Shown: positions 25,612 to 34,850, counted from the stretch's first letter. The stretch is DNA of 64,000 nt from an uncultured Clostridia bacterium (GCA_937898195.1 CALEJD010000040.1:42351-106350), one strand, 5' to 3'. Translations and numbers: made by a program. Notes: generated by a model from the sequence alone, not told the origin.

Positions 25612-25809
25612 CTAATTCCTTTCGTAATATAATATAAGGAAAAATCCAAGAATAACCCCAATTCCAACCTCAATCCAAATTGGTGCAAGAACCCACACCC
25701 ATGACCAAGATATCACGTTGCATAATTTGAGTACGATAAACATGATGCCGAGCATGCCGCCAAAACTAACGCCACCACCTGTACTGATTTTTTTATCTAT
25801 ATCTCTCAT
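25612..25809 (-). CDS. Two-helix membrane protein (65 aa)
   Basis: GGMLGIMFIVLKLCNVIS and VWVLAPIWIEVGIGVILGFF are two membrane segments. Overlaps its upstream neighbour by 4 nt. Function unknown. Confidence 0.65.
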   Translation of the reverse strand: MRDIDKKISTGGGVSFGGMLGIMFIVLKLCNVISWSWVWVLAPIWIEVGIGVILGFFLILYYERN

Positions 25810-26279
25810 TCTAAACTCAACGCCTTTCCACGCACAGGTTTGCTCCTTGCTATAACCTTGCGTTCATTACTGTTCAATTCCTTCTTCTTTAGTTCTTCTT
25901 GAAGTTTATGTTGTTGTTCGTATAATTGCTTTAGTTCTTCATAGGCTTGTGGTAAGAACTGTCCCATACCATATTCATTATACCACCTTTTTTCGAGTGT
26001 GTCAATATGATACTTTGCCGCCATCAACATCCCCTTATACTTCATGCCTTGCTTATGATATTTTTCCGCTTGATTCAGTAATTGAAAATACAAGGTTGAG
26101 TTACGATACTCTTTGTCGTATAGATGCCATACATAATCAATAAACCTGTCACGTTGTCCTTCTTCTGTCTGTAGCCATTGCTTTAGGCATTCCGGGCAGA
26201 ACCATCTATTGATATACTCTATCATATTTTCTTTATCGTGTACTTCCTTGCACACATAACAAGTTCTTATTTCTGCCAT
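25806..26279 (-). CDS. Zinc-finger and coiled-coil protein (157 aa)
   Basis: N-terminal CYVCKEVHDKENM and WFCPECLKQWL make a CxxC...CxxC zinc site; residues 110-140 (EELKQLYEQQHKLQEELKKK) are a coiled coil. Lies next to SSB and annealing genes; function unknown. Confidence 0.65.
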   Translation of the reverse strand: MAEIRTCYVCKEVHDKENMIEYINRWFCPECLKQWLQTEEGQRDRFIDYVWHLYDKEYRNSTLYFQLLNQAEKYHKQGMKYKGMLMAAKYHIDTLEKRWYNEYGMGQFLPQAYEELKQLYEQQHKLQEELKKKELNSNERKVIARSKPVRGKALSLE

Positions 26280-26281
26280 TT

Positions 26282-26944
26282 CTATTTACTCATTGACTCC
26301 AAATAAATATCGTGCTCAAGTTTTGCTTGGTCTATTACGTTAGGAGATATCTGCTCGCTTGCCTTATATATATTAACCACTCCAATAGGTGGCATATCTT
26401 CATTGTATGGACTGATATCCATATCAACACACACAGTCTTATTGATTAACTCGCTATAATCTCCATCGCACTTCACATGAATAATGTTGTGATAATATGG
26501 GTTGATAATCAATATTCTATCCACATCGTCATACTTGTCCAAATACACTCCAACTATATGTGCTAAAAAAGACGGATGAAACGCAGACGCAGATATATAA
26601 TCAGCCCGGATGCTGTTCGGACTTATAATACCACCATGCATATAGATTCTACTTGCCTTATTAGAATAGGAAGTATCAACTACTTCTCCGTCTTCTGATT
26701 CGGTTTTGATTTCTGATTCAAGCGCATTGAGTTCCTTTGCTACCGAAGTAAACATGCTTGAGCCATTACTTACTCTACCGTAAAAAGATATGTAAGAATC
26801 GTTCACATCAACTACACCTTTGTATGTTAATGTGATATCATTATCGGATGTGCGTCTGACATCTATGTTGAGTTCAGACAGCACACCCTTTAATATTACT
26901 TCGTTCTTACATAATTTGATAGCGTCTTCTATGGTACTAATCAT
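26282..26944 (-). CDS. Hypothetical protein in the recombination cluster (220 aa)
   Basis: ATG 26944 overlaps the SSB-like gene stop as TAATG, preferred over a longer start at 26956. The protein is rich in beta strands (DNDITLTYKGVVDVNDSYIS; IHVKCDGDYSELINKTVCVD), and could be an OB-fold or nucleic-acid-binding protein, which I infer mainly from its place beside the SSB-like gene. Confidence 0.65.
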   Translation of the reverse strand: MISTIEDAIKLCKNEVILKGVLSELNIDVRRTSDNDITLTYKGVVDVNDSYISFYGRVSNGSSMFTSVAKELNALESEIKTESEDGEVVDTSYSNKASRIYMHGGIISPNSIRADYISASAFHPSFLAHIVGVYLDKYDDVDRILIINPYYHNIIHVKCDGDYSELINKTVCVDMDISPYNEDMPPIGVVNIYKASEQISPNVIDQAKLEHDIYLESMSK

Positions 26945-27558
26945 TAGAACGGACAATCATCAGCATCAACTTCTTCAAAGCCAACAGGCAGGTCATCAGT
27001 GGGGGGTGTCTCAACAGGCTTGGCTCCGTTGTTGGCAAACGGATTTGCAGACCTATCGACAGTGGATTCTTGCTCAAGTTTCTTGAATTCGGGCACATCG
27101 AAATCGCCATCCTTAATAGTCTGCACACTCCTGCGTTCAGCCACATAAGTTCTCACCTTGACCTTCGGTGCACCGTTCTTATCCTGCCCCATGTACTGCT
27201 CTTCGCCAATAACGAACCCAATGTTCAACCCAACAAACTTCTGCTCGTCATTGTCCCACTTGTATCCATTGTTTGACTCTTCCAGTGCTGTAACAAATCC
27301 CTTAAAGAACGGAAGAGACTGCTCCTTATAGGACACTACGGTGGAAGGATAGTTGAAGTCACGCTCCTTCTTGCGCTTCTCATACATACCAACAAACTCT
27401 TGCTGGTCTGGTGTAACGGCTTCTGCGATATCATACCCAACACGCAGATATTCCTTTTCTGGAACGTCTTCTACGCTCTTAATCACACAAATAAACCCGC
27501 CTACTGGATTTCTAAACTTGGTAAATTCCTGTACATTATCGAGATTAATTTTCTTCAT
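26944..27558 (-). CDS. Single-stranded DNA-binding-like protein (DUF669-like)
   Basis: Probable phage SSB. The body (GGFICVIKSVEDVPEKEYL, FVTALEESNNGYKWDNDEQ) resembles DUF669-type phage proteins. The C-terminal 40 residues are proline-rich and disordered and end VDADDCPF, like the acidic, aromatic-ended tip through which SSBs recruit partners. Coupled to the 220-aa gene and 18 nt downstream of the ATPase gene. The fold itself cannot be confirmed by eye. Confidence 0.6.
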   Translation of the reverse strand: MKKINLDNVQEFTKFRNPVGGFICVIKSVEDVPEKEYLRVGYDIAEAVTPDQQEFVGMYEKRKKERDFNYPSTVVSYKEQSLPFFKGFVTALEESNNGYKWDNDEQKFVGLNIGFVIGEEQYMGQDKNGAPKVKVRTYVAERRSVQTIKDGDFDVPEFKKLEQESTVDRSANPFANNGAKPVETPPTDDLPVGFEEVDADDCPF

Positions 27559-27576
27559 GGTTTAATTTCTCCTTTA

Positions 27577-28233
27577 TTATTCTGCTTTCTTGGTTGTTTT
27601 GGATTTCTTTACCGTCAGTGGCGGCATTTCATAATAATCTCTAATAGTAGCGTCCACCGCTTTCAAATCGTTATCAATCATTTCTGACTCAAACATACCC
27701 ATAGGAGACTTTGCCGTGGACACATTGTCGTCTCTTGTGATAAACTTATATCCTTCTTCGGTCTGCATTGCACGAAGAACAATAGTAAATAGTCCTTCCA
27801 GTTTCAATTGCTGGTCAATCATTTTACCAATTGTCTTTGCCTTAACCTTGTGCATTTCCGCATCATCTTCTGTGTGCATGGTAATATAAACAATTACATC
27901 GTCTGGCACCGACTTGGTAATGAAGCCCAACATGTCCACGAACTTCTTCGCCATTTCGGTAAACTTCTGAAAACCAGTCTCATTTGCTCTTGAAAATGAT
28001 TCAAACACCATGAGATAGCCAGCATCGTCAATGACATACGCCTTCTTGGTAGGGTTAGCAAGATGTTTGGCAATATCTTCATAAGTTGCGTTATGAATAA
28101 TAGGCAACTTGCCTTTGAAGGGCAGGTCTTTATTCGTCACGTTAAACACGCTGACTTCTTCTGGCTTGAAGTTTCGCAGTGAAGCCGATTTACCACTTCC
28201 ACTTTCTCCAATAATCAATACACATTTAGCCAA
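27577..28233 (-). CDS. Sak4-like RecA-fold ATPase, TTG start
   Basis: RecA-fold ATPase of the type found beside phage SSBs and thought to help single-strand annealing. Walker A IIGESGSGKSAS (residues 7-18), Walker B KAYVIDDAGYLMV, and a VIVYITMHTED sensor-like strand are visible. TTG 28233 is the start, with AAGGAG 8 nt upstream. A lysine/threonine-rich tail (KKSKTTKKAE) ends it. The alternative is a general phage AAA_24 ATPase. Confidence 0.7.
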   Translation of the reverse strand: MAKCVLIIGESGSGKSASLRNFKPEEVSVFNVTNKDLPFKGKLPIIHNATYEDIAKHLANPTKKAYVIDDAGYLMVFESFSRANETGFQKFTEMAKKFVDMLGFITKSVPDDVIVYITMHTEDDAEMHKVKAKTIGKMIDQQLKLEGLFTIVLRAMQTEEGYKFITRDDNVSTAKSPMGMFESEMIDNDLKAVDATIRDYYEMPPLTVKKSKTTKKAE

Positions 28234-28239
28234 TTCTTA

Positions 28240-28446
28240 TCACTCCTTTTCTTCTAAATAACCGTTTAAGATATCTTCTCGCATTACAAAATCATTGGCT
28301 GTAATGGTCACGCTCGTATGTGGCGTTCCATTTTCTGAAATGAAATCTGACACATCTTGACACATAGATTTTAATCTATGATATTTAATCATATCAATAT
28401 GTCCAAGATTCTTTTCTTCTCTCTCTTCTATGTTAGGAAACAACAC
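28240..28446 (-). CDS. Hypothetical protein (68 aa), GTG start
   Basis: GTG 28446 lies 9 nt after GGAGG inside the 3' end of the kinase-like gene. The protein (VLFPNIEEREEKNLGHIDMI) is helical and acidic, ending NGYLEEKE. Unknown function. Confidence 0.6.
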   Translation of the reverse strand: MLFPNIEEREEKNLGHIDMIKYHRLKSMCQDVSDFISENGTPHTSVTITANDFVMREDILNGYLEEKE

Positions 28447-28450
28447 GCAA

Positions 28451-29338
28451 TCATTCCTCCTTTTTAAAATATTTCCCATAAATCTCTCTTGCAATATCTT
28501 TTATTTTACTCATGGAATCACCATTATTTACATATATTTCCACGGCGTAGTCTTGGATGTTTTGGAACGCAGTGGCATCATACGTTAACCTACCGTGTAC
28601 TTTCCATTTGGGGTCGCCCCGCAGAAGCATCCGCTCTTCTCTCACATCTTCATCTGCATCAATGTAAATTACCATAGGAATTTTCTTCCCATCATAATGT
28701 TTGAGCAGATACTCCACTCCATCAACATCAATGACATACAAATCTGCTTCGTCAATCTGTTCTCTGGTTGCTCCATATAATTCGCCGTTGTAATTGGTAA
28801 CAGCACACATGTTTTCCAATTCATTAAATTTCTTCTCTGAAACAAAGATGTGCGCATCGTCAAACACATTGCGTCTTTGTCTTGTGGTGTATGATTTGAC
28901 TTCCTTCAACCCATAGGTTTCTCGCATGTATCTGCACAACATAGATTTGCCGCTCCCAGATTTACCTACGATTAAAATAATATAATCACTCATTGTTCTT
29001 TTCGTCCCTAATTTCTTTTGATACTCTTTTTCCTTTTCTAATGAAGCAATCTCTTTCTTTCTTGATAACAACACACGGATACTTTCGTCTTGTAAGTATC
29101 CATACACTTTTCTTAATGGGTAGCCGTGCTTGAGCATATCTTTCGCTTTGAATTCTACAAACATTGGCACGTTGCTCAAATCACAATACCTTGATACTTT
29201 AAGACAATTATTTTCTAATTCTTTTTTCTTCCTACGTTTTGCTATCCAATCTTGAAGTTGAATGAATCCAAATGCCATGGTGCCAAATGTGACGATAATC
29301 GCAACACATAGCAACAAAATTGTTGTAAACTTAACCAT
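28451..29338 (-). CDS. Membrane-anchored guanylate-kinase-like protein (295 aa)
   Basis: C-terminal half (residues 116-295) is guanylate-kinase-like: P-loop IVGKSGSGKSMLCRYMR, the GMP-site segment SYTTRQRR, YGATREQID, and VIDVDGVEYLL. It would phosphorylate GMP or dGMP. The N-terminal part is unusual: a membrane helix (FTTILLLCVAIIVTFGTMAF), then a basic, helical linker. An internal ATG at 28993 (MSDYIILIVG) with AGGGA upstream could yield the free kinase. Fusion of a membrane anchor to this enzyme is uncommon. Confidence 0.75.
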   Translation of the reverse strand: MVKFTTILLLCVAIIVTFGTMAFGFIQLQDWIAKRRKKKELENNCLKVSRYCDLSNVPMFVEFKAKDMLKHGYPLRKVYGYLQDESIRVLLSRKKEIASLEKEKEYQKKLGTKRTMSDYIILIVGKSGSGKSMLCRYMRETYGLKEVKSYTTRQRRNVFDDAHIFVSEKKFNELENMCAVTNYNGELYGATREQIDEADLYVIDVDGVEYLLKHYDGKKIPMVIYIDADEDVREERMLLRGDPKWKVHGRLTYDATAFQNIQDYAVEIYVNNGDSMSKIKDIAREIYGKYFKKEE

Positions 29339-30168
29339 CAGAACACCTCAATATCCATCGTGTCTCTAACTACCTTCTGTTCATTCCTAATCTTGGCGTA
29401 ACGTGTAGTAACACTGATATCGCTATGCCCCATACATAATTGAATTCTTTCAAGTGGCACATTGTGGTCAAGCATGGACGTTGCCCACAGATGTCTAAAG
29501 GAATGGTTGTGAACATTCTTATCAACTCCAGCCTTTTTAGCGGCGAGTTTAAGAGACTTATTAATCCCTTCCTTCGTCATCGGTGTGCCATTATTACTAA
29601 CAAATAAGTTGTCGATGCAATTATTGCGGATGGTCATATAATGGTTAATATACTCCATGGTCTTGTCATTAATATGTACCATCCTGCGCTTGCCACCCTT
29701 GCCAAGAATATTTACATCATTACCATTAAAGTCATCAACCTTTATGCTAATCAGTTCAGATACACGCATACCAGTAGAAGCCAAGGTTGCCATGATTGCC
29801 TTGGTTCTAACACCATTAGCCGTACACCCTACAGCATTAAGCATCATGTTTACGTCTTCCGATGTTAGCGTTGGCTCTACTTTGTTGGTAATGCGTGGGG
29901 GTTTTAGTTTCTTGGTGGGATTGGATTCCAGCACATCAATGTCAAAAAGAAAATCATAGTATCTTTTCACAGACCCTATACGCCTTGCGATGGTTGCGCT
30001 GGACAGACCTTCGTTGGTCATACAGTTCTTCCACTCAAGCAGGTCTGCGAGTGTGATTTCTTCTTCTGGTTTGTTGACATAGTTAAGCATAGATGTGATG
30101 TCTGCGCCATAACTTGCCTTCGTATTCTCATTATTGAATGTTCCAAGATAAAGATTTAATTTATTCAT
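29338..30168 (-). CDS. Tyrosine recombinase (XerC/D-like integrase)
   Basis: Site-specific recombinase. Catalytic residues are all visible: Arg135 (STGMRVSELI), Lys in the GKGGKRR turn near 160, His222-x-x-Arg225 (NHSFRHLWAT), His248 (CMGHSD) and nucleophile Tyr257 (TTRYAKI). The N-terminal core-binding domain is present; 276 residues is short and Xer-like. It could integrate the phage, resolve multimers or invert DNA; no att site is identifiable. Confidence 0.92.
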   Translation of the reverse strand: MNKLNLYLGTFNNENTKASYGADITSMLNYVNKPEEEITLADLLEWKNCMTNEGLSSATIARRIGSVKRYYDFLFDIDVLESNPTKKLKPPRITNKVEPTLTSEDVNMMLNAVGCTANGVRTKAIMATLASTGMRVSELISIKVDDFNGNDVNILGKGGKRRMVHINDKTMEYINHYMTIRNNCIDNLFVSNNGTPMTKEGINKSLKLAAKKAGVDKNVHNHSFRHLWATSMLDHNVPLERIQLCMGHSDISVTTRYAKIRNEQKVVRDTMDIEVF

Positions 30169-30217
30169 TTGATTATTTTCTTTCTGTTTTGGATTTTTAT
30201 TTTATCTTGCTATATAT

Positions 30218-30246
30218 ATTATACTACTCTTATGACGAAATGTCAA
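30218..30246 (-). promoter_or_regulatory. Sigma-A-type promoter for the recombinase unit
   Basis: TTGACA, 17 bp, TATAAT on the minus strand, overlapping the 3' end of the methyltransferase gene. Confidence 0.85.
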
Positions 30247-30991
30247 GCGCTTTCTCTATTCTTTCTTTCGAAATATTAAAATATTGTTCTTCTAATTCTA
30301 TCCCTATAAAATCTCGATTTGTATTTATGCATGCTATTCCTGTTGAGCCAGACCCCATGCAATTATCAAGAACAAGATTCTTTTCTTCTGTATAAGTTTT
30401 AATTAAATACTCAAGTAATTCTGTTGGTTTTTGTGTTGGGTGCAATCTCTGTCTTGGTGGCACTGGTGGAAATTTTATAATACTGCTTGGATGTTTATCT
30501 GTGTATGTATTATACTGTTTTTTCATATTATTATTATGCAACATTTTGCATGTATTCAATCCACCACCATTATAGACAGGCTTATCTCTTTGAATTTTTT
30601 GTGGATAATAAACCATAGATGTATCATTACTTGTATAGCATGCTTTACCATCACTAAACACACATATTAATTCATGTATTCTACCACATTGATAATTCAT
30701 TACTTGAAAATTACTTGGCTTTCCTTTATCCCAAATCCAATCGTATTTATAATCTTCTAAATTACTATATCTTAATGTAGTTGCAAATGGTTCATTAGCG
30801 AATAAAACTATTGCATGTAATGGTTTAATGATTCTTTTATATTGTTCCCACAGAGCGTCAAATGGAATCACGCTATCCCACTTACAAGCAGTGCTCCCAT
30901 ATGGTAGGTCACATAATATCATATCTATACATTGGTCTGGAATATCATTCATTAATTCGATACAGTCGCCATGATATATATTATATTTCAT
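30230..30991 (-). CDS. DNA amino-methyltransferase (N6-adenine or N4-cytosine), copy 1
   Basis: Beta-class methyltransferase: catalytic motif IV ILCDLPYGSTACKWD (residues 26-40) precedes the S-adenosylmethionine motif I LDNCMGSGSTGIACIN near the C-terminus, with HPTQKPTELLEYLI between. Its close paralogue lies 200 bp upstream (31199-31945). Likely methylates phage DNA against restriction. Start preceded by GAGAGGG. Confidence 0.9.
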   Translation of the reverse strand: MKYNIYHGDCIELMNDIPDQCIDMILCDLPYGSTACKWDSVIPFDALWEQYKRIIKPLHAIVLFANEPFATTLRYSNLEDYKYDWIWDKGKPSNFQVMNYQCGRIHELICVFSDGKACYTSNDTSMVYYPQKIQRDKPVYNGGGLNTCKMLHNNNMKKQYNTYTDKHPSSIIKFPPVPPRQRLHPTQKPTELLEYLIKTYTEEKNLVLDNCMGSGSTGIACINTNRDFIGIELEEQYFNISKERIEKALDISS

Positions 30992-31196
30992 TTAATACCC
31001 TCTCCACTTCTGATGTATGTTTAATCCAGTTTATCATTTCTTCTTCTGTATTGCCTGTAATCATCTTTTCATTATCCCATGCTTGACAATCTAAATATGA
31101 ATCAACAATGTCTAAAAGCATGTTATTATTGAACACATATCCCTTATATGTTAGATATTCTGAAAATATATTTTTTATCGTTCTATTGTTATCCAT
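30981..31196 (-). CDS. Hypothetical protein between two methyltransferases (71 aa)
   Basis: Helical acidic protein (MDNNRTIKNIFSEYLTYKGY; EEEMINWIKHTSEVERVLNEI) overlapping copy 1 by 11 nt. No motif. Could be a methyltransferase accessory, only by position. Confidence 0.65.
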   Translation of the reverse strand: MDNNRTIKNIFSEYLTYKGYVFNNNMLLDIVDSYLDCQAWDNEKMITGNTEEEMINWIKHTSEVERVLNEI

Positions 31197-31198
31197 TA

Positions 31199-31945
31199 TT
31201 ACTTCTTTTGATTACTTATATTTTCTATCCTTTCTTTTGCGATATTAAAATACCCTTCGTTTAATTCCATCCCAATAAATTTACGATTTGTATTTATACA
31301 AGCAACACCTGTGGAGCCAGAACCCATGCAGTTATCAAGAACTACATCGTTTTCATTTGTAAATGTTTTAATTAGATTTTCCAATAATTTAATTGGCTTC
31401 TGAGTTGGATGCAAGTTGCTTGTCAAGCAATCACGTTGATATTTCCAGACTTGCGTCGGGTATCGCCAACCAGTATCTTTATATTCAAATACCCTCTTTT
31501 CTTGTTGGTCAGTTAGCGTGCCTAATTTGCCATTCTTTACTTTATTACTCCTTGGCTTACCATCATACTTTATCATTTGCGGGTTATATGTTGGTTGCTT
31601 ATTATAAAATATTGATATTGTTTCTATTGTTTTACCAACACGCTTTTTAACTTGATTGACGTTAGTTAATCTTTCTTTTTCCCAATATATATCATATTTA
31701 TACCACGACAGATTTGAACATCGCAATAAACTGCTAAATGGTTCTTGTCCAAATAATGCAATGACACCATTAGACTTAATAATACGCACATATTCCTTCC
31801 ATAAATCATTAAATGGGATAATTGTGTCCCATTTACATGCAGTTGTACCATAAGGCAAATCACACAATATCATATCTACGCTACCACTTGGAATGTCCTG
31901 CATTAATTCTATGCAATCGCCTTCATGTATTTCAAAATCACTCAC
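31199..31945 (-). CDS. DNA amino-methyltransferase, copy 2, GTG start
   Basis: Same layout as copy 1: ILCDLPYGTTACKWD, HPTQKPIKLLENLIKTF, and LDNCMGSGSTGVACINTNRK. The strong likeness shows tandem duplication, while the variable middle region (substrate recognition) differs, so the two may recognise different sites. GTG 31945 follows AAAGGT. Confidence 0.9.
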   Translation of the reverse strand: MSDFEIHEGDCIELMQDIPSGSVDMILCDLPYGTTACKWDTIIPFNDLWKEYVRIIKSNGVIALFGQEPFSSLLRCSNLSWYKYDIYWEKERLTNVNQVKKRVGKTIETISIFYNKQPTYNPQMIKYDGKPRSNKVKNGKLGTLTDQQEKRVFEYKDTGWRYPTQVWKYQRDCLTSNLHPTQKPIKLLENLIKTFTNENDVVLDNCMGSGSTGVACINTNRKFIGMELNEGYFNIAKERIENISNQKK

Positions 31946-31966
31946 TTTAATACCTTTCCCTTATTA

Positions 31967-32778
31967 TTAAATACTTTGTAATCTGTTTTTTATAATCTCA
32001 CAATAATCCTCACTCAATTCTATACCAACCCATCTTCTGTTAGTTAGAGTAGCCATTTTTGCAGTCGTTCCACTTCCCATAAATGGGTCTAAAATTATAT
32101 CGTTTTCGTTAGACCAAGAAAGTATATGGTCTTTTACTAAACTTTCTGGGAATGGTGCTGGATGCTTTTTAGAAAACTCGTCATGACCTGTAGTTTGGTT
32201 ATATTTCCATATATTGAACCTTCTTCCCATTTTTTTAGTCTCTATCTTACGATACTTTCTACCTTCGTCTGCTGTATATTTATCTCTATTCGTGTTTACG
32301 ACACTATTGCCAACAACTTTATTTTCTCTGTCATATATTAAATTATACGTTGATATTTTTCCTTTAGAAAGTACAAACATATATTCAAAATTTTGAATAT
32401 AACATTTATTACTTCCACATGCACCCACACCATTTTTTTCATATATCATAGTATCGAGTACATTCCAACCAATTTCTTTGAAATATAACGCTTGCTTGAA
32501 GGAAGTTAAAGATTCACAACCGTCTTTTGTTGCATCACCCACAATCCAAACACAAGCCCCCCCGTCTTGGTTACTCTTAACAATTCTTTAGCAACATTTT
32601 CAAAATCAAAAGAATATCCTTCTTTGTATTTTCTTAAATCGTCGTATGGTGGACTTGTAACAGTCAAATCAATACATTCATCATCTATGTCTCTTAATTT
32701 CTTAACACAATCTCCTTGAAGCAAGAATCCAGACTTGTCTTTATAATATGATGTTTTATATAATTCTCTTAAATTCAT
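31967..32778 (-). pseudogene. Third DNA amino-methyltransferase, broken in a G7 tract
   Basis: The N-terminal part (MNLRELYKTSYYKDKSG, catalytic VTSPPYDDLRKY) is read in one frame and the C-terminal part (VGDATKDGCESLTSF, then DPFMGSGTTAKMA, the SAM-binding motif) in another. The switch falls in seven G residues (32557-32563 on the plus strand as C7). One base more or less restores one full methyltransferase of about 270 residues (TKTGG joined to VWIVGDATKDG). It may be phase variation, a programmed shift, a true mutation or a sequencing error. Confidence 0.8.
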
Positions 32779-32924
32779 TATTCCTTCTCCTTAAACTTTT
32801 TACACCTTTTACCACACTCGCATTTACGCAATTCGCCAGTCTTTCCAAAGTAATCGCAGAACTTATCCCATCCATAAATATAGATATCATCTTGATATTC
32901 GCACTTATTACATCTTTCGTCCAT
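32778..32924 (-). CDS. Small zinc-binding protein (48 aa)
   Basis: MDERCNKCEYQDDIYIYGWD then CDYFGKTGELRKCECGKRCKK: several CxxC-type pairs and a lysine-rich end. Stop overlaps the methyltransferase start as TAATG; GGAGAT upstream. Confidence 0.6.
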   Translation of the reverse strand: MDERCNKCEYQDDIYIYGWDKFCDYFGKTGELRKCECGKRCKKFKEKE

Positions 32925-32936
32925 CTTTCTTATCTC

Positions 32937-33017
32937 CTATCCTTTCTTATCAATCATCGTGTTCCATATGGCTCCACTAAAGAAACCAAACACAAACGCT
33001 ACTGTTAATGCTACCAT
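32937..33017 (-). CDS. Membrane peptide (26 aa)
   Basis: MVALTVAFVFGFFSGAIWNT then MIDKKG: one hydrophobic helix, strong AAGGAGAT ribosome binding site. Confidence 0.5.
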   Translation of the reverse strand: MVALTVAFVFGFFSGAIWNTMIDKKG

Positions 33018-33018
33018 A

Positions 33019-33330
33019 TTATCTCCTTGCGTTTATACGTTCTATAACATCTTCTGCGGTAAGAAATCCAACAACAGTATCGCCATCTGTTTTCGGGTCA
33101 ACAATGTTGCCATAAATCTCCAGAAGTCCATCTTCATATCCATAAGAACCGTACTGACACATAGCGTCCCATTCACATTCCTTGCCGTCTTTAGGTACAC
33201 AAATTTGATGTCTGTCCATAATATATACTGACAAATCTTCATCACATTCCCACCGATGACTAACTTCGTATCTCTCGTATGGTATGTTGTTTTCTTTTAG
33301 ATACACTTCCAGTTTATCGAGTTCGCTCAT
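33019..33330 (-). CDS. Hypothetical protein (103 aa)
   Basis: LEVYLKENNIPYERYE then HQICVPKDGKECEWDAMCQY, ending LTAEDVIERINARR. A small alpha/beta protein type I recall from gut Firmicutes phages without a known role. AAAGGAG upstream. Confidence 0.7.
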   Translation of the reverse strand: MSELDKLEVYLKENNIPYERYEVSHRWECDEDLSVYIMDRHQICVPKDGKECEWDAMCQYGSYGYEDGLLEIYGNIVDPKTDGDTVVGFLTAEDVIERINARR

Positions 33331-33992
33331 TATCTATTCTCCTTTAGCCATTTACAATATTCATCCCAATATCCATGCTTGTGTAGCCAGTTATTAGCCT
33401 TTAACATTTCCAACTTCATTTGTGCTTTAGCGTTTGCTCCACAATGAGATTCAATAAATTCATCTTGCGACCTTGCAATCTGCAAACCTTTGAGTTCACC
33501 CCTTGCTTTTTTATATTTGTCCATATCCTTCTCCGGTATGGTATAGGGGGCTTTAGGTAGGTTCCGATTACTAAATGGGGATATGGATGCGCCACTCGTT
33601 TTCAATTTTATAATTGGGGCAAGCGCATCTAAATGCTTGGCATCAAATGTGAAGTACACTTCCCAATCCATAATATCCACATCGTTTACGAATCCAGCGT
33701 TATGCAATTCATCCACAATTTTATCAACAGATTTACCCCCAACCTTACCAATTACGGACTCGTAATAACTACGCAGGACATTGGTTCCTAATTTCAGTTT
33801 TGGACAGTAGCATGCCAATTCGCTACCAACGCCATGCTTGATTTCAATTCCAGAGCGTCCACTCAAGTAAAAATCTCCAAATGATTCTTCAAGGTTGCCA
33901 TCTTCGTCTCGCACAAAATCATTTGTGCTCTGGTCATAATGCGCCTTAACCCTATACTTCCCTTTATAATGCTGTGCCAGATAGTTATCCAT
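33330..33992 (-). CDS. Hypothetical protein (220 aa)
   Basis: ATG 33992 overlaps the upstream small gene, preferred over a start at 34031. Contains FGDFYLSGRSGIEIKHGVGS, a DWEVYFTFDAKHLDALAP strand, and LQIARSQDEFIESHCGANAK. The domain order could suit a DNA-modifying or nuclease protein, but I recognise no catalytic motif, so function is unknown. Confidence 0.65.
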   Translation of the reverse strand: MDNYLAQHYKGKYRVKAHYDQSTNDFVRDEDGNLEESFGDFYLSGRSGIEIKHGVGSELACYCPKLKLGTNVLRSYYESVIGKVGGKSVDKIVDELHNAGFVNDVDIMDWEVYFTFDAKHLDALAPIIKLKTSGASISPFSNRNLPKAPYTIPEKDMDKYKKARGELKGLQIARSQDEFIESHCGANAKAQMKLEMLKANNWLHKHGYWDEYCKWLKENR

Positions 33993-34101
33993 TTTTCTTA
34001 TCACCTTCTTTTGTGGTACTGGAGAACACAATGCGTTTCTCCCCAGCCTTCTTGGGTCTGCCTACAAAGGCATAATTCGATTTCGATTTTGATTTTTCCA
34101 T
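33985..34101 (-). CDS. Small basic protein (38 aa)
   Basis: MEKSKSKSNYAFVGRPKKAG then EKRIVFSSTTKEGDKKNG, with a perfect AGGAGGTAAGCG before the ATG. First gene after promoter 34128-34156. The GRPKKAGEKR run might bind DNA (AT-hook-like GRPKK). Confidence 0.6.
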   Translation of the reverse strand: MEKSKSKSNYAFVGRPKKAGEKRIVFSSTTKEGDKKNG

Positions 34102-34127
34102 ATCGCTTACCTCCTTCGCTTGCCTAT

Positions 34128-34156
34128 ATTATACCACAAGTTGTGTCGCATGTCAA
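34128..34156 (-). promoter_or_regulatory. Sigma-A-type promoter
   Basis: TTGACA, 17 bp, TATAAT with TGTGG before the -10, minus strand. Start of the 34.1-30.2 kb unit. Confidence 0.87.
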
Positions 34157-34814
34157 CAACTTTTGCAGGGGGTGGTTATCCAAATTTCATTTTGAAAACA
34201 AAGTCGCATACTAAAAATCTGATTTCAATTTTCTTTTTTCAACCGGGTGGTTATCCAAATATATATGGCTGAATACGATTTTAATTTAGGATTTTGATTT
34301 CAATTTTCATTTTACCAAAAATTGGCACCACCTGCTACCATATACATATACCCTAATTCCTTTAGAAAAATTGAGATAATGATACCTATTTTCGATTTTA
34401 TATACGATGTGGATACATTACTCATATAGTATATATCCATTCGTTATAACGTGAGTAACGTAACATATTATATTATGGTATATGCGTTATATATATAGAT
34501 ATATGTATATACATAATGCATATTGATATGTTATATGTTACGCCGTTTTGCTTCATCGTAGCGTCGTGGCTCAACTCGATGCCAAGATATACATGTTCAT
34601 TGACATTTGCGTTTAGATTATCTACGACACGTTCATAATTAAATTTATTTGCTATCGTTTTGGTGTAGGTTGGCTTTTGTTTATATATTATGCTTTCATT
34701 AAACACAATGTTAAAATTACAACGATACATTGAAGCAAAATCAACAACACGCTTTAATAAATCAAAATAACAAAACAAAATTTATTAACATAAAACGTGT
34801 TAATAAATCAAGAT

Positions 34815-34850
34815 AAGGTGTTTAGTTCTAACTTTCATACTAAACACCTT
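34815..34850. repeat. Inverted repeat, 12-bp arms
   Basis: AAGGTGTTTAGT (34815-34826) pairs perfectly with ACTAAACACCTT (34839-34850) over a 12-nt loop. It lies 9 nt upstream of a strong GGAGG and micro-ORF on the plus strand. No T-run follows, so it is not a plain terminator. Confidence 0.7.

Noticed and set aside
29338..30246. Attachment site next to the recombinase
   Set aside because: No tRNA fragment or clear core repeat is visible nearby; the far end of the genome is not in the window.
34473..34778. 101-aa minus-strand frame in the repeat region
   Set aside because: No ribosome binding site, AT-driven composition, and it runs over repeated motifs; cannot be excluded as a decayed gene.
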